This document shows positions 17,776-26,011 of a stretch of 64,000 nt of DNA, in pieces. Each line of letters starts with the position of its first letter. Position 1 is the stretch's first letter. The notes under the pieces are model-generated. The model searched no databases. It was given only the letters and a program-made list of their open reading frames with translations, and was not told where the DNA came from. The stretch is taken from NCBI GenBank assembly GCA_018332375.1, contig BOPV01000001.1:1922001-1986000 (forward strand), given 5' to 3'. The stretch comes from Roseiterribacter gracilis. GTDB taxonomy: Bacteria; Pseudomonadota; Alphaproteobacteria; BOG-932; Roseiterribacteraceae. A program made the position numbers and the translations under genes.

Positions 17776-19457
17776 CAGCCGTCGGTCGGATGCAGGAACT
17801 GGTGCACGGCCTGAATCACGACCGATCCCTCACCGACGCCCGACGCAACGCGCTTGACCGATCCGGCGCGCACGTCGCCAACCGCGAAAATGCCCGGCCG
17901 CGTGGTTGCGTAGGGCGACGATAGCGGCACGCCGTTCGAATCCTTGCCGGTGCGCACGAATCCCTTGCCGTCGAGTTCGAGACAGCCATCGAGCCATTCG
18001 GTGTTGGGTTCGGCACCGATCATCACGAAGATATTGCCAACCTCGTTGGTCGCGCTGTCGCCGCTTTTGCGGTTGGTCCAGGTGACTTTGCGCAACCGCT
18101 CGTCACCGTCGAGCCCGGTAATTTCCGTATGCGCATGCAAGGTGATGCGCGGCGACTGCTCGATCCGCTGCACGAGATAGTCGGACATGGTCGCCGCCAG
18201 CCCGCTGGCGCGTACCAGCACATGCACGTGAGCGCAGGTGCGCGACAGAAACACCGCGGCTTGGCCGGCGGAGTTGCCGCCACCGACGACGATCACATGC
18301 TCGCCGCCACACAGCTGCGCTTCCATCGCGGTCGCGGCGTAATGAATGCCCTGCCCTTCGAACCGGTCGTAATTCTCGACATCCAGCTTGCGATAGCGTG
18401 CACCGGTCGCAACCACCACGACGCGCGCCTGAATCCGCTGCCCGTCTTCGAGCTTGAGCGCATAGGGGGATGCTGCGCAGTCGACGCCGGTTGCGGCGCG
18501 CGCAATCGCCAGCCGCGCACCGAATTTCTGCGCCTGCACCTGCGCGCGCCCGGCCAGGGCCTGGCCTGAAATACCGGTGGGAAAGCCGAGATAATTTTCG
18601 ATCTTCGAACTGGTGCCAGCCTGCCCGCCCGGCGCCATGCCTTCGACGACGATTGTCGCAAGACCCTCGGATGCTGCGTACACGGCCGCAGCAAGTCCGG
18701 CTGGGCCGGCACCGACGACGGCAACGTCATAGACATGCGACGGATCGATTTGCTCGGTCAGACCCAACGCGTCTGCCAGCTCGGCCGTCGGCGGATTGCG
18801 CAGCACGCGATGGTCGGGCGTGATCACGACCGGCAGCTGATCTGCGGTCAGGTTGAAACAGTCGAGGAAGCCTTCGGCATCGGGATCGATTTCGGTGTCG
18901 AGCAGACGATGCGGATAGCCGTTGCGCGTCAGAAACCGTTCCAGCCGCAACGTCTCACCCGCATGGCTGGGCCCGATCAACACGACGCCGCCCTGGCCGT
19001 GCCGGATCAAACCGACGCGACGCAAAATGAAAGCGCGCATGATGATTTCGCCGATATCCGGCTCGCCGGTTACCAGGCGGCGAAAATTTGCACGCTTGAC
19101 CCGCACGACGCGGCAGTCGTTGGCCGCGCGCGCCGACACCAGAATTTCGCGGCTGTTGAACAGATCCAACTCGCCGGTGAATTGCCCCGGCCCGTGGACA
19201 TGCACGACGTTCTGCGAACCGTCTTCGTCGGATTCCAGAATTTCAACGTTGCCGGCGACGACGAGGAAGAAATCGACGCTGCGCTGGCCGCGCTCAAACA
19301 ACATCGTGCCCGCGTGCAACGATTCTTCGCTGCCATACGAAAAGGCACGTGCCGCCATCTCGGAACTAAGCACCGGAAATGTCTGCGCCCCGCGCGCATA
19401 GGGATCGGCGGGATCGAGATCTGCTTCAGTCGTCGTGTCGGACGCCATATTGGACAT
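17775..19457 (-). CDS. cNMP-binding domain fused to thioredoxin-reductase-like flavoprotein without CxxC
   Basis: A 560-residue cytoplasmic protein. Residues about 30-150 are a cyclic-nucleotide-binding-like domain (GTMLFERGQRSVDFFLVVAG, FTGELDLFNS). Residues about 158-235 look like a thioredoxin-fold spacer. From residue 243 there is an FAD/NAD(P)H module (VAVVGAGPAGLAAAVYAASEG, APGGQAGTSSKIENYLGFPT, HVIVVGGGNSAGQAA, GIFAVGDVRAG). The redox CxxC of classical thioredoxin reductase is absent from the NADPH domain. In this family electrons may go to another partner. It is coupled to an MFS exporter and is divergent from a UBP-type zinc-finger gene 88 bp away. Confidence 0.9.
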   Translation of the reverse strand: MSNMASDTTTEADLDPADPYARGAQTFPVLSSEMAARAFSYGSEESLHAGTMLFERGQRSVDFFLVVAGNVEILESDEDGSQNVVHVHGPGQFTGELDLFNSREILVSARAANDCRVVRVKRANFRRLVTGEPDIGEIIMRAFILRRVGLIRHGQGGVVLIGPSHAGETLRLERFLTRNGYPHRLLDTEIDPDAEGFLDCFNLTADQLPVVITPDHRVLRNPPTAELADALGLTEQIDPSHVYDVAVVGAGPAGLAAAVYAASEGLATIVVEGMAPGGQAGTSSKIENYLGFPTGISGQALAGRAQVQAQKFGARLAIARAATGVDCAASPYALKLEDGQRIQARVVVVATGARYRKLDVENYDRFEGQGIHYAATAMEAQLCGGEHVIVVGGGNSAGQAAVFLSRTCAHVHVLVRASGLAATMSDYLVQRIEQSPRITLHAHTEITGLDGDERLRKVTWTNRKSGDSATNEVGNIFVMIGAEPNTEWLDGCLELDGKGFVRTGKDSNGVPLSSPYATTRPGIFAVGDVRAGSVKRVASGVGEGSVVIQAVHQFLHPTDG

Positions 19458-19545
19458 GGGCGCACCGTACGGTCGCGCGGTGACGACGGCAACGCGCGAG
19501 CGATTTGATCTGCTACGCTGCGGCCAACAGCAGAGGATCGGTCAA

Positions 19546-19854
19546 ATGAGCGATGATTGTTCTCACCTGGACACGATCCGGACTGTGACGCCCAGCGCGC
19601 TTGGCTGCGAGGAATGCCTGAAATCGGGCAGCGAGTGGCTGCATCTGCGGCTGTGCCGGACGTGCGGCCATGTCGGATGCTGCGACCAGTCGCCCAACCG
19701 GCACGCGACGAAACATTTCCACGCCACCCAGCATCCGATCATCGAAGGCTATGATCCACCCGAAGGCTGGGGCTGGTGTTATATCGACGAGGCCTTCTTC
19801 GATCTCAGCGATCGCGCCACGCCGCAAAACGGGCCGATCCCGCGCTTTTACTAA
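19546..19854 (+). CDS. UBP-type zinc-finger protein
   Basis: A 102-residue protein made almost entirely of one UBP-type zinc finger. All expected ligands are visible: CSH near the start, CEECLKS, LCRTCGHVGCCDQS and the histidine-rich RHATKHFHATQHPII, followed by a WGWCYIDEAFFDL tail. In eukaryotes this fold binds the free C-terminus of ubiquitin; bacteria have no ubiquitin, so the ligand is unknown. ATG 19546 is chosen because the frame upstream (to 19435) runs into the divergent flavoprotein gene. That divergence supports a joint function. Confidence 0.88.
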   Translation: MSDDCSHLDTIRTVTPSALGCEECLKSGSEWLHLRLCRTCGHVGCCDQSPNRHATKHFHATQHPIIEGYDPPEGWGWCYIDEAFFDLSDRATPQNGPIPRFY

Positions 19855-19945
19855 GACCGCAAAGCCCTAACCGCGAGGCCAGATCTTAAGCCCGCCTTCC
19901 CGGGGAATAGACACGGCGCCTAGCCTGTCGCCAACCGGAACGGGG

Positions 19946-20689
19946 ATGCAGATGCAGCGCGCAAATATCGTGTACGGGGCGGGTGCGATCCTGCTGGGCG
20001 TGATCGGACTCGTCGTCGGCGACTTCGCAATGCAGTGGCAGCCGGTGCCCGCCGACATTCCCGGTCGCGCACTTCTTGCCTATGTCGCTGCTGCTGCCTT
20101 GTTGCTTGCGGGCGTCGTCACGTTGATCCCGCGCACCTCGACGCGCGGCGCGGGCGCGCTCGGCGTACTCTACGCGCTGTGGGTCGTGCTGCTGATGTTG
20201 CCGCGGCTGGTCGTGCAACCGTTGCAACTCATCCGCTGGAACGGGCTGGCTGAAATTCTCGCCCTCGCTGCCGCTGGTGCGGTTGCGTATGCGGTGGTGA
20301 AGCCGGCGCTGCTGCGTCCCGCCCGTCTCGCCTTTGGTTTTCCGCCGCTGATCTTCGGCACCGCGCATTTCGTCTATGCCGACTTCACCGCCTCGATGAT
20401 TCCGACCTGGATTCCGGGACCGTTGTTCTGGGCCTATGCAACCGGCTGTTTTCACATCGCCGCCGGCCTGTCGATGTTGAGCGGCGTGCTGGCGCGCCTG
20501 GGCGCCACCTTGCTGGCGACGATGTTCGCGGGCTTTGTGCTGTTGCTGCATGTGCCGCGCGTCGTGCACGAAACCGGCAGCCGGCTGGAATGGACGATGT
20601 TGGCAATCTCGACCAGCCTGACTGGCGCTGCACTGATCGTCGCTCTCTCCTATCGCGGTGAACGCTCACTGGTTTCGCTGCGCCCGTAA
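19946..20689 (+). CDS. DoxX-like membrane protein with internal duplication
   Basis: A 247-residue integral membrane protein with about eight hydrophobic segments and no recognised catalytic motif. Its two halves appear to repeat: GVIGLVVGDFAMQWQPVPA in the first half and GTAHFVYADFTASMIPTWIP in the second occupy equivalent places after a glycine-rich helix and before an alanine-rich helix. This resembles two DoxX-type four-helix units in tandem. The start at 19946 follows a purine-rich AACGGGGATGC, and an alternative ATG lies 6 bases on. It is convergent with the carbonic anhydrase gene. Confidence 0.75.
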   Translation: MQMQRANIVYGAGAILLGVIGLVVGDFAMQWQPVPADIPGRALLAYVAAAALLLAGVVTLIPRTSTRGAGALGVLYALWVVLLMLPRLVVQPLQLIRWNGLAEILALAAAGAVAYAVVKPALLRPARLAFGFPPLIFGTAHFVYADFTASMIPTWIPGPLFWAYATGCFHIAAGLSMLSGVLARLGATLLATMFAGFVLLLHVPRVVHETGSRLEWTMLAISTSLTGAALIVALSYRGERSLVSLRP

Positions 20690-20788
20690 CGCGATCGCCG
20701 CCTCGCAACTATCCGATGCTGCGCTTCGCCAACATACCGGCGCAGGTCGAAATCAACTGCGCGCACCAGCCTGGTTAGGGATTTCAAA

Positions 20789-21331
20789 CTACACCGCCCG
20801 CAACGGCGCCGGTGGAACAACGAGTTCGATCTTCCCCGTCGCAACGTCATAGACCATCCCCGACACGGTCAGCGCATCGGGCAGACGCGGATTGGCGCGC
20901 AAAGCCGCGACGTCGATCGCCACCGCGCGATACGGATCGGTGATCGCAAACGCCTCGCCGAGCCCCTCTTCCGCTGCGCCCATATAGTTCGCGACCAGAC
21001 CAGGCGCGTGATGATAGCAGCCGACGATGCCGCAATCCGTGTGATGCAGCAGAACTAGGTTCCAGCCCGCACCGACTTCTTGCCCGCCGACGCGGGACAC
21101 GGTGCGCAAGATCGCCATCGTCTCCAGCAACGCTGGATTCACGCGGCCGCCGACATTGCGGATGATCGCCGTCTCGCCCGGTTCGAGTTGCAAGACGTCC
21201 AACGGGTCGACGCGGGGATCTACGCAACCAACGATCATGGTTCGTTGCGTCGGCAGGATTTTCAGGCTGGCGTTAAATCCGTCCGCGGCGAAGGCAGCAT
21301 TTCGCTGCAGCATTGTTTCGACGAAGTTCAT
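20789..21331 (-). CDS. beta-class carbonic anhydrase
   Basis: A 180-residue zinc enzyme that interconverts CO2 and bicarbonate in the cytoplasm. Zinc ligands are Cys36 in GCVDPR, His97 and Cys100 in HHTDCG; Asp38 and Arg40 form the usual catalytic dyad. RNVGGRVN and the C-terminal VSGMVYDVATGKIELV fit the family. The ATG at 21331 is preferred to that at 21343 because GGAG lies 7 nt before it, inside the longer version. It follows the SDR gene by about 16 bp, so they share a transcript. Confidence 0.92.
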   Translation of the reverse strand: MNFVETMLQRNAAFAADGFNASLKILPTQRTMIVGCVDPRVDPLDVLQLEPGETAIIRNVGGRVNPALLETMAILRTVSRVGGQEVGAGWNLVLLHHTDCGIVGCYHHAPGLVANYMGAAEEGLGEAFAITDPYRAVAIDVAALRANPRLPDALTVSGMVYDVATGKIELVVPPAPLRAV

Positions 21332-21347
21332 GTCAATCTCCATTCGC

Positions 21348-22094
21348 TCAGGCGGCTTTGGGCAGGCGGGTCGACATCATCGCCTGCACCGCTTTCGGGT
21401 CGGCGGTGAATTTCTGGTACATGCCGCGCGACTGCGCGCCCGCGACGATCTCGTCGCTGGTGCCGGCTTCGATCGCGTCGAGCGCATCGGCGACGACTTC
21501 GTGCGGGGTCATGCGCGGTTCCGGCAATTTCGCGCCCATCGCCGTGTCGGTCTGCACCGCGAACACGCCGACCACTTGCGTGTGTTGTGCGCCGAGTTCA
21601 GCCCGCAGACTGCGCGTCAGCGACAGGCTTGCCGCTTTGGATGCCGAATAGGTCGCCGCCATCGGCAGGCTGATCAGCGCCAGCATCGACAACATGTTCA
21701 GCACCGCACCGCCGCCCGAAGCAGCCAAGGAAGCTGCGAAAGCGCGCGTCAGTTCGAGCGTGCCGAAATAATTGACCTCCATCTCGCGCCGCGCGTCGTC
21801 GATCGTCGGCGCCGACAGCGCACCCTGGAATGCGGCGAAGCCGGCATTGTTGATCAGCAAGGTCACGTCTTTGGCGACGCCGGCCGCGGCAGCGACTTGA
21901 TCCGGATCGGTGACGTCGAGCGGCAGCGGCACGAGACGGCGATCGCCGCTCTTCAACAGCTCGCCGAGCGAAGCCGTGTCGCGGGCTGCGACATAGATCT
22001 TGGCGGCACCACGAGCCAGCAGTTCGGCGACATAGGCGCGGCCGATGCCGCCATTGGCACCAGTGACGAGAACGACGGAGCCGGAGATTTTCAT
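21348..22094 (-). CDS. short-chain dehydrogenase/reductase
   Basis: A 248-residue classical SDR. TGANGGIGRAY is the cofactor loop, LINNAG the core motif, NMLSML carries the catalytic serine and YSASKAA the Tyr-x3-Lys pair. It probably oxidises or reduces a small alcohol or ketone with NAD(P)H; the substrate is unknown. It is the first gene of a unit with carbonic anhydrase and is divergent from a LysR regulator across 212 bp, where I see no clear operator. Confidence 0.92.
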   Translation of the reverse strand: MKISGSVVLVTGANGGIGRAYVAELLARGAAKIYVAARDTASLGELLKSGDRRLVPLPLDVTDPDQVAAAAGVAKDVTLLINNAGFAAFQGALSAPTIDDARREMEVNYFGTLELTRAFAASLAASGGGAVLNMLSMLALISLPMAATYSASKAASLSLTRSLRAELGAQHTQVVGVFAVQTDTAMGAKLPEPRMTPHEVVADALDAIEAGTSDEIVAGAQSRGMYQKFTADPKAVQAMMSTRLPKAA

Positions 22095-22306
22095 GACGAT
22101 GATCCTTCGAAGAAGAGAAGCAGTTTGCCGGGCGGTGACTTGTCGAAAGCGGCTCTACCGAGCGTTTCCGACTGGTTTGTCGCCCTGTTCGATGACGTGA
22201 AGGTCGCTTTTTGCCCGCCGGCCCAGTAGCCGTTCTCTTCGTCTAGGATTTATCCCGGCCCAGCATAGATGGGCGCCGGACCGCGATTCAGGGAAAGGCG
22301 CTTGTC

Positions 22307-23191
22307 ATGAAAGACATCCCGACGCTCAGGCTCTACACGCGCGTGGCGCGGCTCGGCAGCTTCTCGGCCGCGGCGCGCGAGACCAATCTGGCGCAGTCGC
22401 AAGTCTCGCGCATGATCGCCGATCTCGAAGCTGGGCTTGGCGTGCGTCTCTTGTCGCGTACCACGCGCGCGGTCGTACCAACCGAAGCCGGCATAGAATT
22501 CCTGGCGAGGATCGAGCCGATCCTGGCCGCGCTCGACGATGCCGAGAACAGCGTGCGCGAGACCGGCGAGCTGCGCGGACGGCTGCGTATCGCGATGCCG
22601 TCGATCTTCGGCATCCGCGTTCTGATCCCGCGCCTGACGAAGTTCATCGAGCGGCATCCCAAGCTGCATCTCGAAACCATCCTCGAAGATCAGTGGCAGG
22701 ATCTGGTGCGCGGCGCGATCGATATCGGCTTTCGCGTCGGTGAGTTGCCCGACGCGTCCGGCACGGCCAAGCTGATCGGCAAGATGCACCGCATCACCGT
22801 CGCAGCGCCGTCCTATCTGGAAAAGCACGGCACGCCCGCCACACCCGCCGAGCTGCATCGCCATCGCATCATCGTCGGTCCGCACGCGATGCATGCGTCG
22901 TCGTGGCAGTACCGGCGTGATGGGCGCACCGACACGATCGACGTGGAACCGCATTTCACGACCAACGATACGTCTGGCGCACTGGCTGCGGCGACGAGCG
23001 GTCTCGGCCTCACCTCGACCACGACCTGGGCGTCGAAGCGCGAGCTCGATAGCGGTGCCTTGGTGCGCTTGTTACCGGCCTGGACGATGGCGGAGCTGCC
23101 AGTGCACGCCTATTTCCCGCTTGGCCGCGCCACCCGCGTCGCAGCGCGCGTCTTCGTCGATTTCGTTAGCGAAGAATTCGCGCGCGATTAG
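22307..23191 (+). CDS. LysR-family transcriptional regulator
   Basis: A 294-residue regulator. The N-terminal winged helix-turn-helix is clear (YTRVARLGSFSAAARETNLA, then QSQVSRMIADLEAGLGVRLL and RTTRAVVPTEAG), followed by a type 2 periplasmic-binding-like effector domain. It is divergent from the SDR/carbonic anhydrase pair and is its likely regulator. Its stop overlaps the stop of a possible 22-codon ORF on the other strand. Confidence 0.92.
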   Translation: MKDIPTLRLYTRVARLGSFSAAARETNLAQSQVSRMIADLEAGLGVRLLSRTTRAVVPTEAGIEFLARIEPILAALDDAENSVRETGELRGRLRIAMPSIFGIRVLIPRLTKFIERHPKLHLETILEDQWQDLVRGAIDIGFRVGELPDASGTAKLIGKMHRITVAAPSYLEKHGTPATPAELHRHRIIVGPHAMHASSWQYRRDGRTDTIDVEPHFTTNDTSGALAAATSGLGLTSTTTWASKRELDSGALVRLLPAWTMAELPVHAYFPLGRATRVAARVFVDFVSEEFARD

Positions 23192-23256
23192 CGCACCCGG
23201 CGCGTACGCAAAGCTTCGCCGCCGGCGCGTTGAACCAACAAAACGACCTTGCGCAT
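23188..23256 (-). CDS. possible 22-residue peptide ORF with strong ribosome-binding site
   Basis: An ATG at 23256 opens a 22-codon frame, MRKVVLLVQRAGGEALRTRR plus two residues and TAA. GAGGTGATCC sits directly before it and matches the 3' end of 16S rRNA over about nine bases. The ORF lies 22 bp beyond the stop of the recombinase-domain gene, the last gene of the anthranilate operon. The peptide is basic. It may be a real small protein or a chance frame; nothing similar is known to me. Confidence 0.25.
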   Translation of the reverse strand: MRKVVLLVQRAGGEALRTRRVR

Positions 23257-23259
23257 GGA

Positions 23260-23275
23260 TCACCTCACGAGGTGA
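23260..23275 (-). promoter_or_regulatory. hairpin that can mask a ribosome-binding site
   Basis: TCACCT (23260-23265) and AGGTGA (23270-23275) form a 6-bp stem with a 4-nt loop. On the minus strand the downstream arm is exactly the Shine-Dalgarno sequence of the 22-codon ORF, so the hairpin could block its translation. It may instead be only a weak transcript end; there is no T tract. Confidence 0.35.
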
Positions 23276-23278
23276 AAC

Positions 23279-23617
23279 CTAGCGCACCGCCTGGCTGTTC
23301 CCCAGTGCGGCAAAGCCTGACAGGGTCAGGCGCGACGTGGTTGGGCGCAGCGTCTCGGCGTCGTCCAAGGTAGCGCGAATGCGCGGATCCTCGGTCGGTG
23401 CGGCGTGGCCGGCGATTAGGTGGGCGTAGCGGATCGCGGCGATACGGCGGCCGATCGTGGGCACGGCCAAGCCGCGCTGCATCTCGTGCTGCACGAAGCG
23501 CAGCACGGTGGCGCTGTCGGACGGCAACCAGCTGCGACCGGTCGATTCACACCAATCGCGGAAACTCTGAAAGTCGTTGCCGTATTGTTTCACGGTCCGG
23601 GAAGTCAGTGCCTTCAT
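23279..23617 (-). CDS. stand-alone core-binding (SAM-like) domain of tyrosine recombinase
   Basis: A 112-residue protein that covers only the N-terminal DNA-contacting domain of a phage-integrase-type recombinase: SRTVKQYGNDFQSFRDWCES, then SATVLRFVQHEMQRGLAVPT, IGRRIAAIRYAHLIAGH and DPRIRATLDDAE. The catalytic domain with its R-H-R-Y residues is missing, and no remnant of it follows before the stop or in the 87 bp beyond. Its ATG overlaps the RidA stop (ATGA), so it is translated as part of the catabolic operon. It is either a domesticated DNA-binding protein or the stump of a lost integrase. Confidence 0.7.
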   Translation of the reverse strand: MKALTSRTVKQYGNDFQSFRDWCESTGRSWLPSDSATVLRFVQHEMQRGLAVPTIGRRIAAIRYAHLIAGHAAPTEDPRIRATLDDAETLRPTTSRLTLSGFAALGNSQAVR

Positions 23618-24006
23618 GGCAGCACCGCGGTCGCTTCGATTTCGACTTTGGCGCGCTCTTCGACCAGCGCCACCACCTGCACCACCGACATGACGGGAAA
23701 GACTTTGCCGAAGGTCGCGCGATAGACAGCGCCGATTTCGCGCAGCCGCGTGCGATAGGCGACCATGTCGGTCACGTACCAGGTCAGACGCACGATCTGT
23801 TCGGGCGTGCCGCCGGCCGCTGCCAACACGGTGCGGATATTTTCCAACGCGATGCGCGTTTGTTCGACGAAATCGTCGGTTTCAAACACGCATTTCTCGT
23901 TCCAGCCGATTTGCCCCGACAGGACGAGATAGCGGCCGGTCGCGACCATGCCGTTGGCATAGCCGCTGGGACGCGGCCATTCGGCGGGCTGCACGGTTTC
24001 GATCAT
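23614..24006 (-). CDS. RidA-family enamine/imine deaminase
   Basis: A 130-residue RidA/YjgF-type protein. These trimeric enzymes hydrolyse reactive enamines and imines to ketones and ammonia. Family features: SGYANGMVATGRYLVLSGQI near the start, LENIRTVLAAAG, the arginine in IVRLTWYVTDM, and the C-terminal VEIEATAVL. The ATG at 24006 overlaps the thioesterase stop (ATGA); the 45 codons upstream in the same frame lie inside that gene. In this operon a likely substrate is the enamine or imine formed after ring reduction of 2-aminobenzoyl-CoA; that is inferred. Confidence 0.9.
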   Translation of the reverse strand: MIETVQPAEWPRPSGYANGMVATGRYLVLSGQIGWNEKCVFETDDFVEQTRIALENIRTVLAAAGGTPEQIVRLTWYVTDMVAYRTRLREIGAVYRATFGKVFPVMSVVQVVALVEERAKVEIEATAVLP

Positions 24007-24428
24007 GACGGCTCCGATTGCGGCACGAGAAATTTTTCCATCGCCGCGCGCAGCGCGTCGGGGATGGGGCAGGATTGCAGCGGTTCCAACGACACGAAGG
24101 CGACGACGAGACGGATCCGCACCCGCTCTTCGCCACGGCACGAGACAACGATGCGCAGATCGACCCGGCTACGCCCGATCGAGGTGACGTCGAGCGCAAA
24201 GCGCAGGCGATCGCCGAGCCGGCTCGCTTTCACGAAATCGGTCTCGATCCGCACCGCCGGCACGCCGTGCTCGCCTTCGAGATGCAGCTGGTGGAACGAG
24301 GTGCCCAGCTCGGCTTCGAACCATTCTTCGACGGTCTGGTTCACCATCTCGAAATAGCGCGGGAAGAACACGATGCCGGCGGCGTCGACATGAGCGAAGC
24401 GCACGGTGATGTCGGTGGTGAAGCTCAT
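24003..24428 (-). CDS. acyl-CoA thioesterase, 4-hydroxybenzoyl-CoA thioesterase type
   Basis: A 141-residue hot-dog-fold protein. VRFAHVDAAGIVFFPRYFEM is the active-site segment of 4-hydroxybenzoyl-CoA thioesterases, with the aspartate in HVD. It should hydrolyse an aromatic or ring-derived acyl-CoA, either as a pathway step or to free trapped CoA. Both ends are coupled: ATGA with the ligase gene upstream and ATGA with the RidA gene downstream. Confidence 0.9.
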   Translation of the reverse strand: MSFTTDITVRFAHVDAAGIVFFPRYFEMVNQTVEEWFEAELGTSFHQLHLEGEHGVPAVRIETDFVKASRLGDRLRFALDVTSIGRSRVDLRIVVSCRGEERVRIRLVVAFVSLEPLQSCPIPDALRAAMEKFLVPQSEPS

Positions 24429-26011
24429 GACGCACGCCGCTCGCGGTCACGCAGCACGAAGCGCTGCAGCTTGCCCGACTCGTTGCGCGGCAGCGCGTCG
24501 AGGAATTCGATCCGACGCGGATATTTGAACGGCGCGATCGTCGCTTTGACGAAATCCTGCAGCTCGCGCACCAACGCTTCGTCGCGCGGCCGGTCGTCAG
24601 CCAGACAGACGAAGGCTTTGACCACCATGCCGCGCTCGCCGTCGGGCGATCCGACGACCGCACATTCGCGCACCGCCGGATGCAGCAGCAACGCTTCTTC
24701 GACTTCGGGGCCGCCGATATTGTAGCCCGAGGCGACGATCATGTCGTCGCTGCGGCCGTGATACCAGAAGTAGCCGTCAGCATCGCGGTGATACGTATCG
24801 CCGGTGATGTTCCAGCCGTTCGCCACGTAGTTTGCCTGGCGCGCATCGTCGAGATAACGGCAACCCGTGGGACCGCGCACAGCAAGCCGGCCGGGCGTGT
24901 CAGGCGGCAACTCGTTGCCGTCGTCGTCGAGAATGGTGGCGACATAGCCGGGCACCGCCAGCCCCGTCGCACCACGGCGGATTTTACCCGGTGCCGCCGA
25001 GATGAAGATGTGCAGCATCTCGGTCGCGCCGATCCCGTCGATCAGACTGTGGCCGGTCGCTTCCAGCCATGCGTCGAAGGTCGCAACCGGCAAATGCTCG
25101 CCCGCCGAAACGCAGGCGCGCAGGCTGGTCCAGTCGGCACGCCGCGCATGTTTGAGCAGCGCGCGATAGGCCGTCGGCGCGGTCATTAGAATCGTTGGAT
25201 TCATGGTTGCGATCGCATCGCCGAGAAGTTCGGGCGCGGCACTCGGCAGCAGAATCGACGCAGCGCCATAGCGCGCGGGAAAGATCACATGCGCGCCAAG
25301 TCCGAAGGTGAAGGCCAGCGGCGCGCTGGACAGAAACAGATCGTCCGGCTGCACGTTCAGGATCGAGCGCGGGAAACAATCGGCGATGGCCAGAATATCG
25401 CGATGGAGATGGACGGTCGCTTTGGGCGCGCCCGTCGTACCCGAGGTGAAGGCCAACAGCGCCGGATCGTCGGCCGCGGTCGCGACGGTCGCAAACCCGC
25501 CCGGCACGTCGCGCGCACGACGATCGAGCTCGGCATTGCCGTCGCCTTCAGCGGTGAAGGTCAGGATGGTCTTGCAGACACCGTCCAGCTCGCTGCGCAA
25601 ATCTTCTTCGCACAGCGCCAGGTCGGCGCGCGCCTTGTCGGCGATCACCGACAATTCGCGGTTGCGCAGCAACGGCATCGTCGCCACCACCACGCCGCCC
25701 GCTTTCAGCACGCCGAACCAGCACGCCGCCAACATCGCCGTCGTCCGGCCGCGCAACAGCACACGACCGCCTGTGACCAACCCCGCCTCGACCAGCACCC
25801 GCGCGATGCGCGACGACAGCGCGTCGATCTCGCCATAAGTCCAGCGCCGCGCCGGCGTGTGGAACAACACGCGATCGGCAGGTGTGTGGCCGAGCAACTC
25901 GGCGGCGGCGTTGAGCTGCGCCGGGTACTGCAATTCAGGGCGGTCGAACAGAAAGTCCGGCTGCGCCGACGGCGGCGGCAATCCATCCAGCACGTAGCGA
26001 TCGGCGATCAT
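24425..26011 (-). CDS. 2-aminobenzoate-CoA ligase (benzoate-CoA ligase family)
   Basis: A 528-residue AMP-forming acyl-CoA ligase that would activate anthranilate with ATP and Co[18 protein letters not shown] is the P-loop, GATEMLHIF the A5 motif, [20 protein letters not shown] and [20 protein letters not shown] the hinge region, and ESGKLQRF holds the catalytic lysine. The N-terminal part and the LHIF motif match the benzoate/2-aminobenzoate ligase branch (AbmG in Azoarcus). Specificity for 2-aminobenzoate is inferred from the adjacent 2-aminobenzoyl-CoA monooxygenase gene. It is joined by ATGA overlaps to both neighbours. Confidence 0.88.
   Translation of the reverse strand: MIADRYVLDGLPPPSAQPDFLFDRPELQYPAQLNAAAELLGHTPADRVLFHTPARRWTYGEIDALSSRIARVLVEAGLVTGGRVLLRGRTTAMLAACWFGVLKAGGVVVATMPLLRNRELSVIADKARADLALCEEDLRSELDGVCKTILTFTAEGDGNAELDRRARDVPGGFATVATAADDPALLAFTSGTTGAPKATVHLHRDILAIADCFPRSILNVQPDDLFLSSAPLAFTFGLGAHVIFPARYGAASILLPSAAPELLGDAIATMNPTILMTAPTAYRALLKHARRADWTSLRACVSAGEHLPVATFDAWLEATGHSLIDGIGATEMLHIFISAAPGKIRRGATGLAVPGYVATILDDDGNELPPDTPGRLAVRGPTGCRYLDDARQANYVANGWNITGDTYHRDADGYFWYHGRSDDMIVASGYNIGGPEVEEALLLHPAVRECAVVGSPDGERGMVVKAFVCLADDRPRDEALVRELQDFVKATIAPFKYPRRIEFLDALPRNESGKLQRFVLRDRERRAS

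Noticed and set aside
19546..19854. A bacterial ubiquitin-like conjugation system
   Set aside because: Only the zinc finger is present; no E1, E2, Ub-like or JAB-type gene lies nearby.
23192..23617. Genomic island or prophage marked by the integrase fragment
   Set aside because: No catalytic domain, no direct repeats that I could see, no phage genes, and the only tRNA in the window is 21 kb away.
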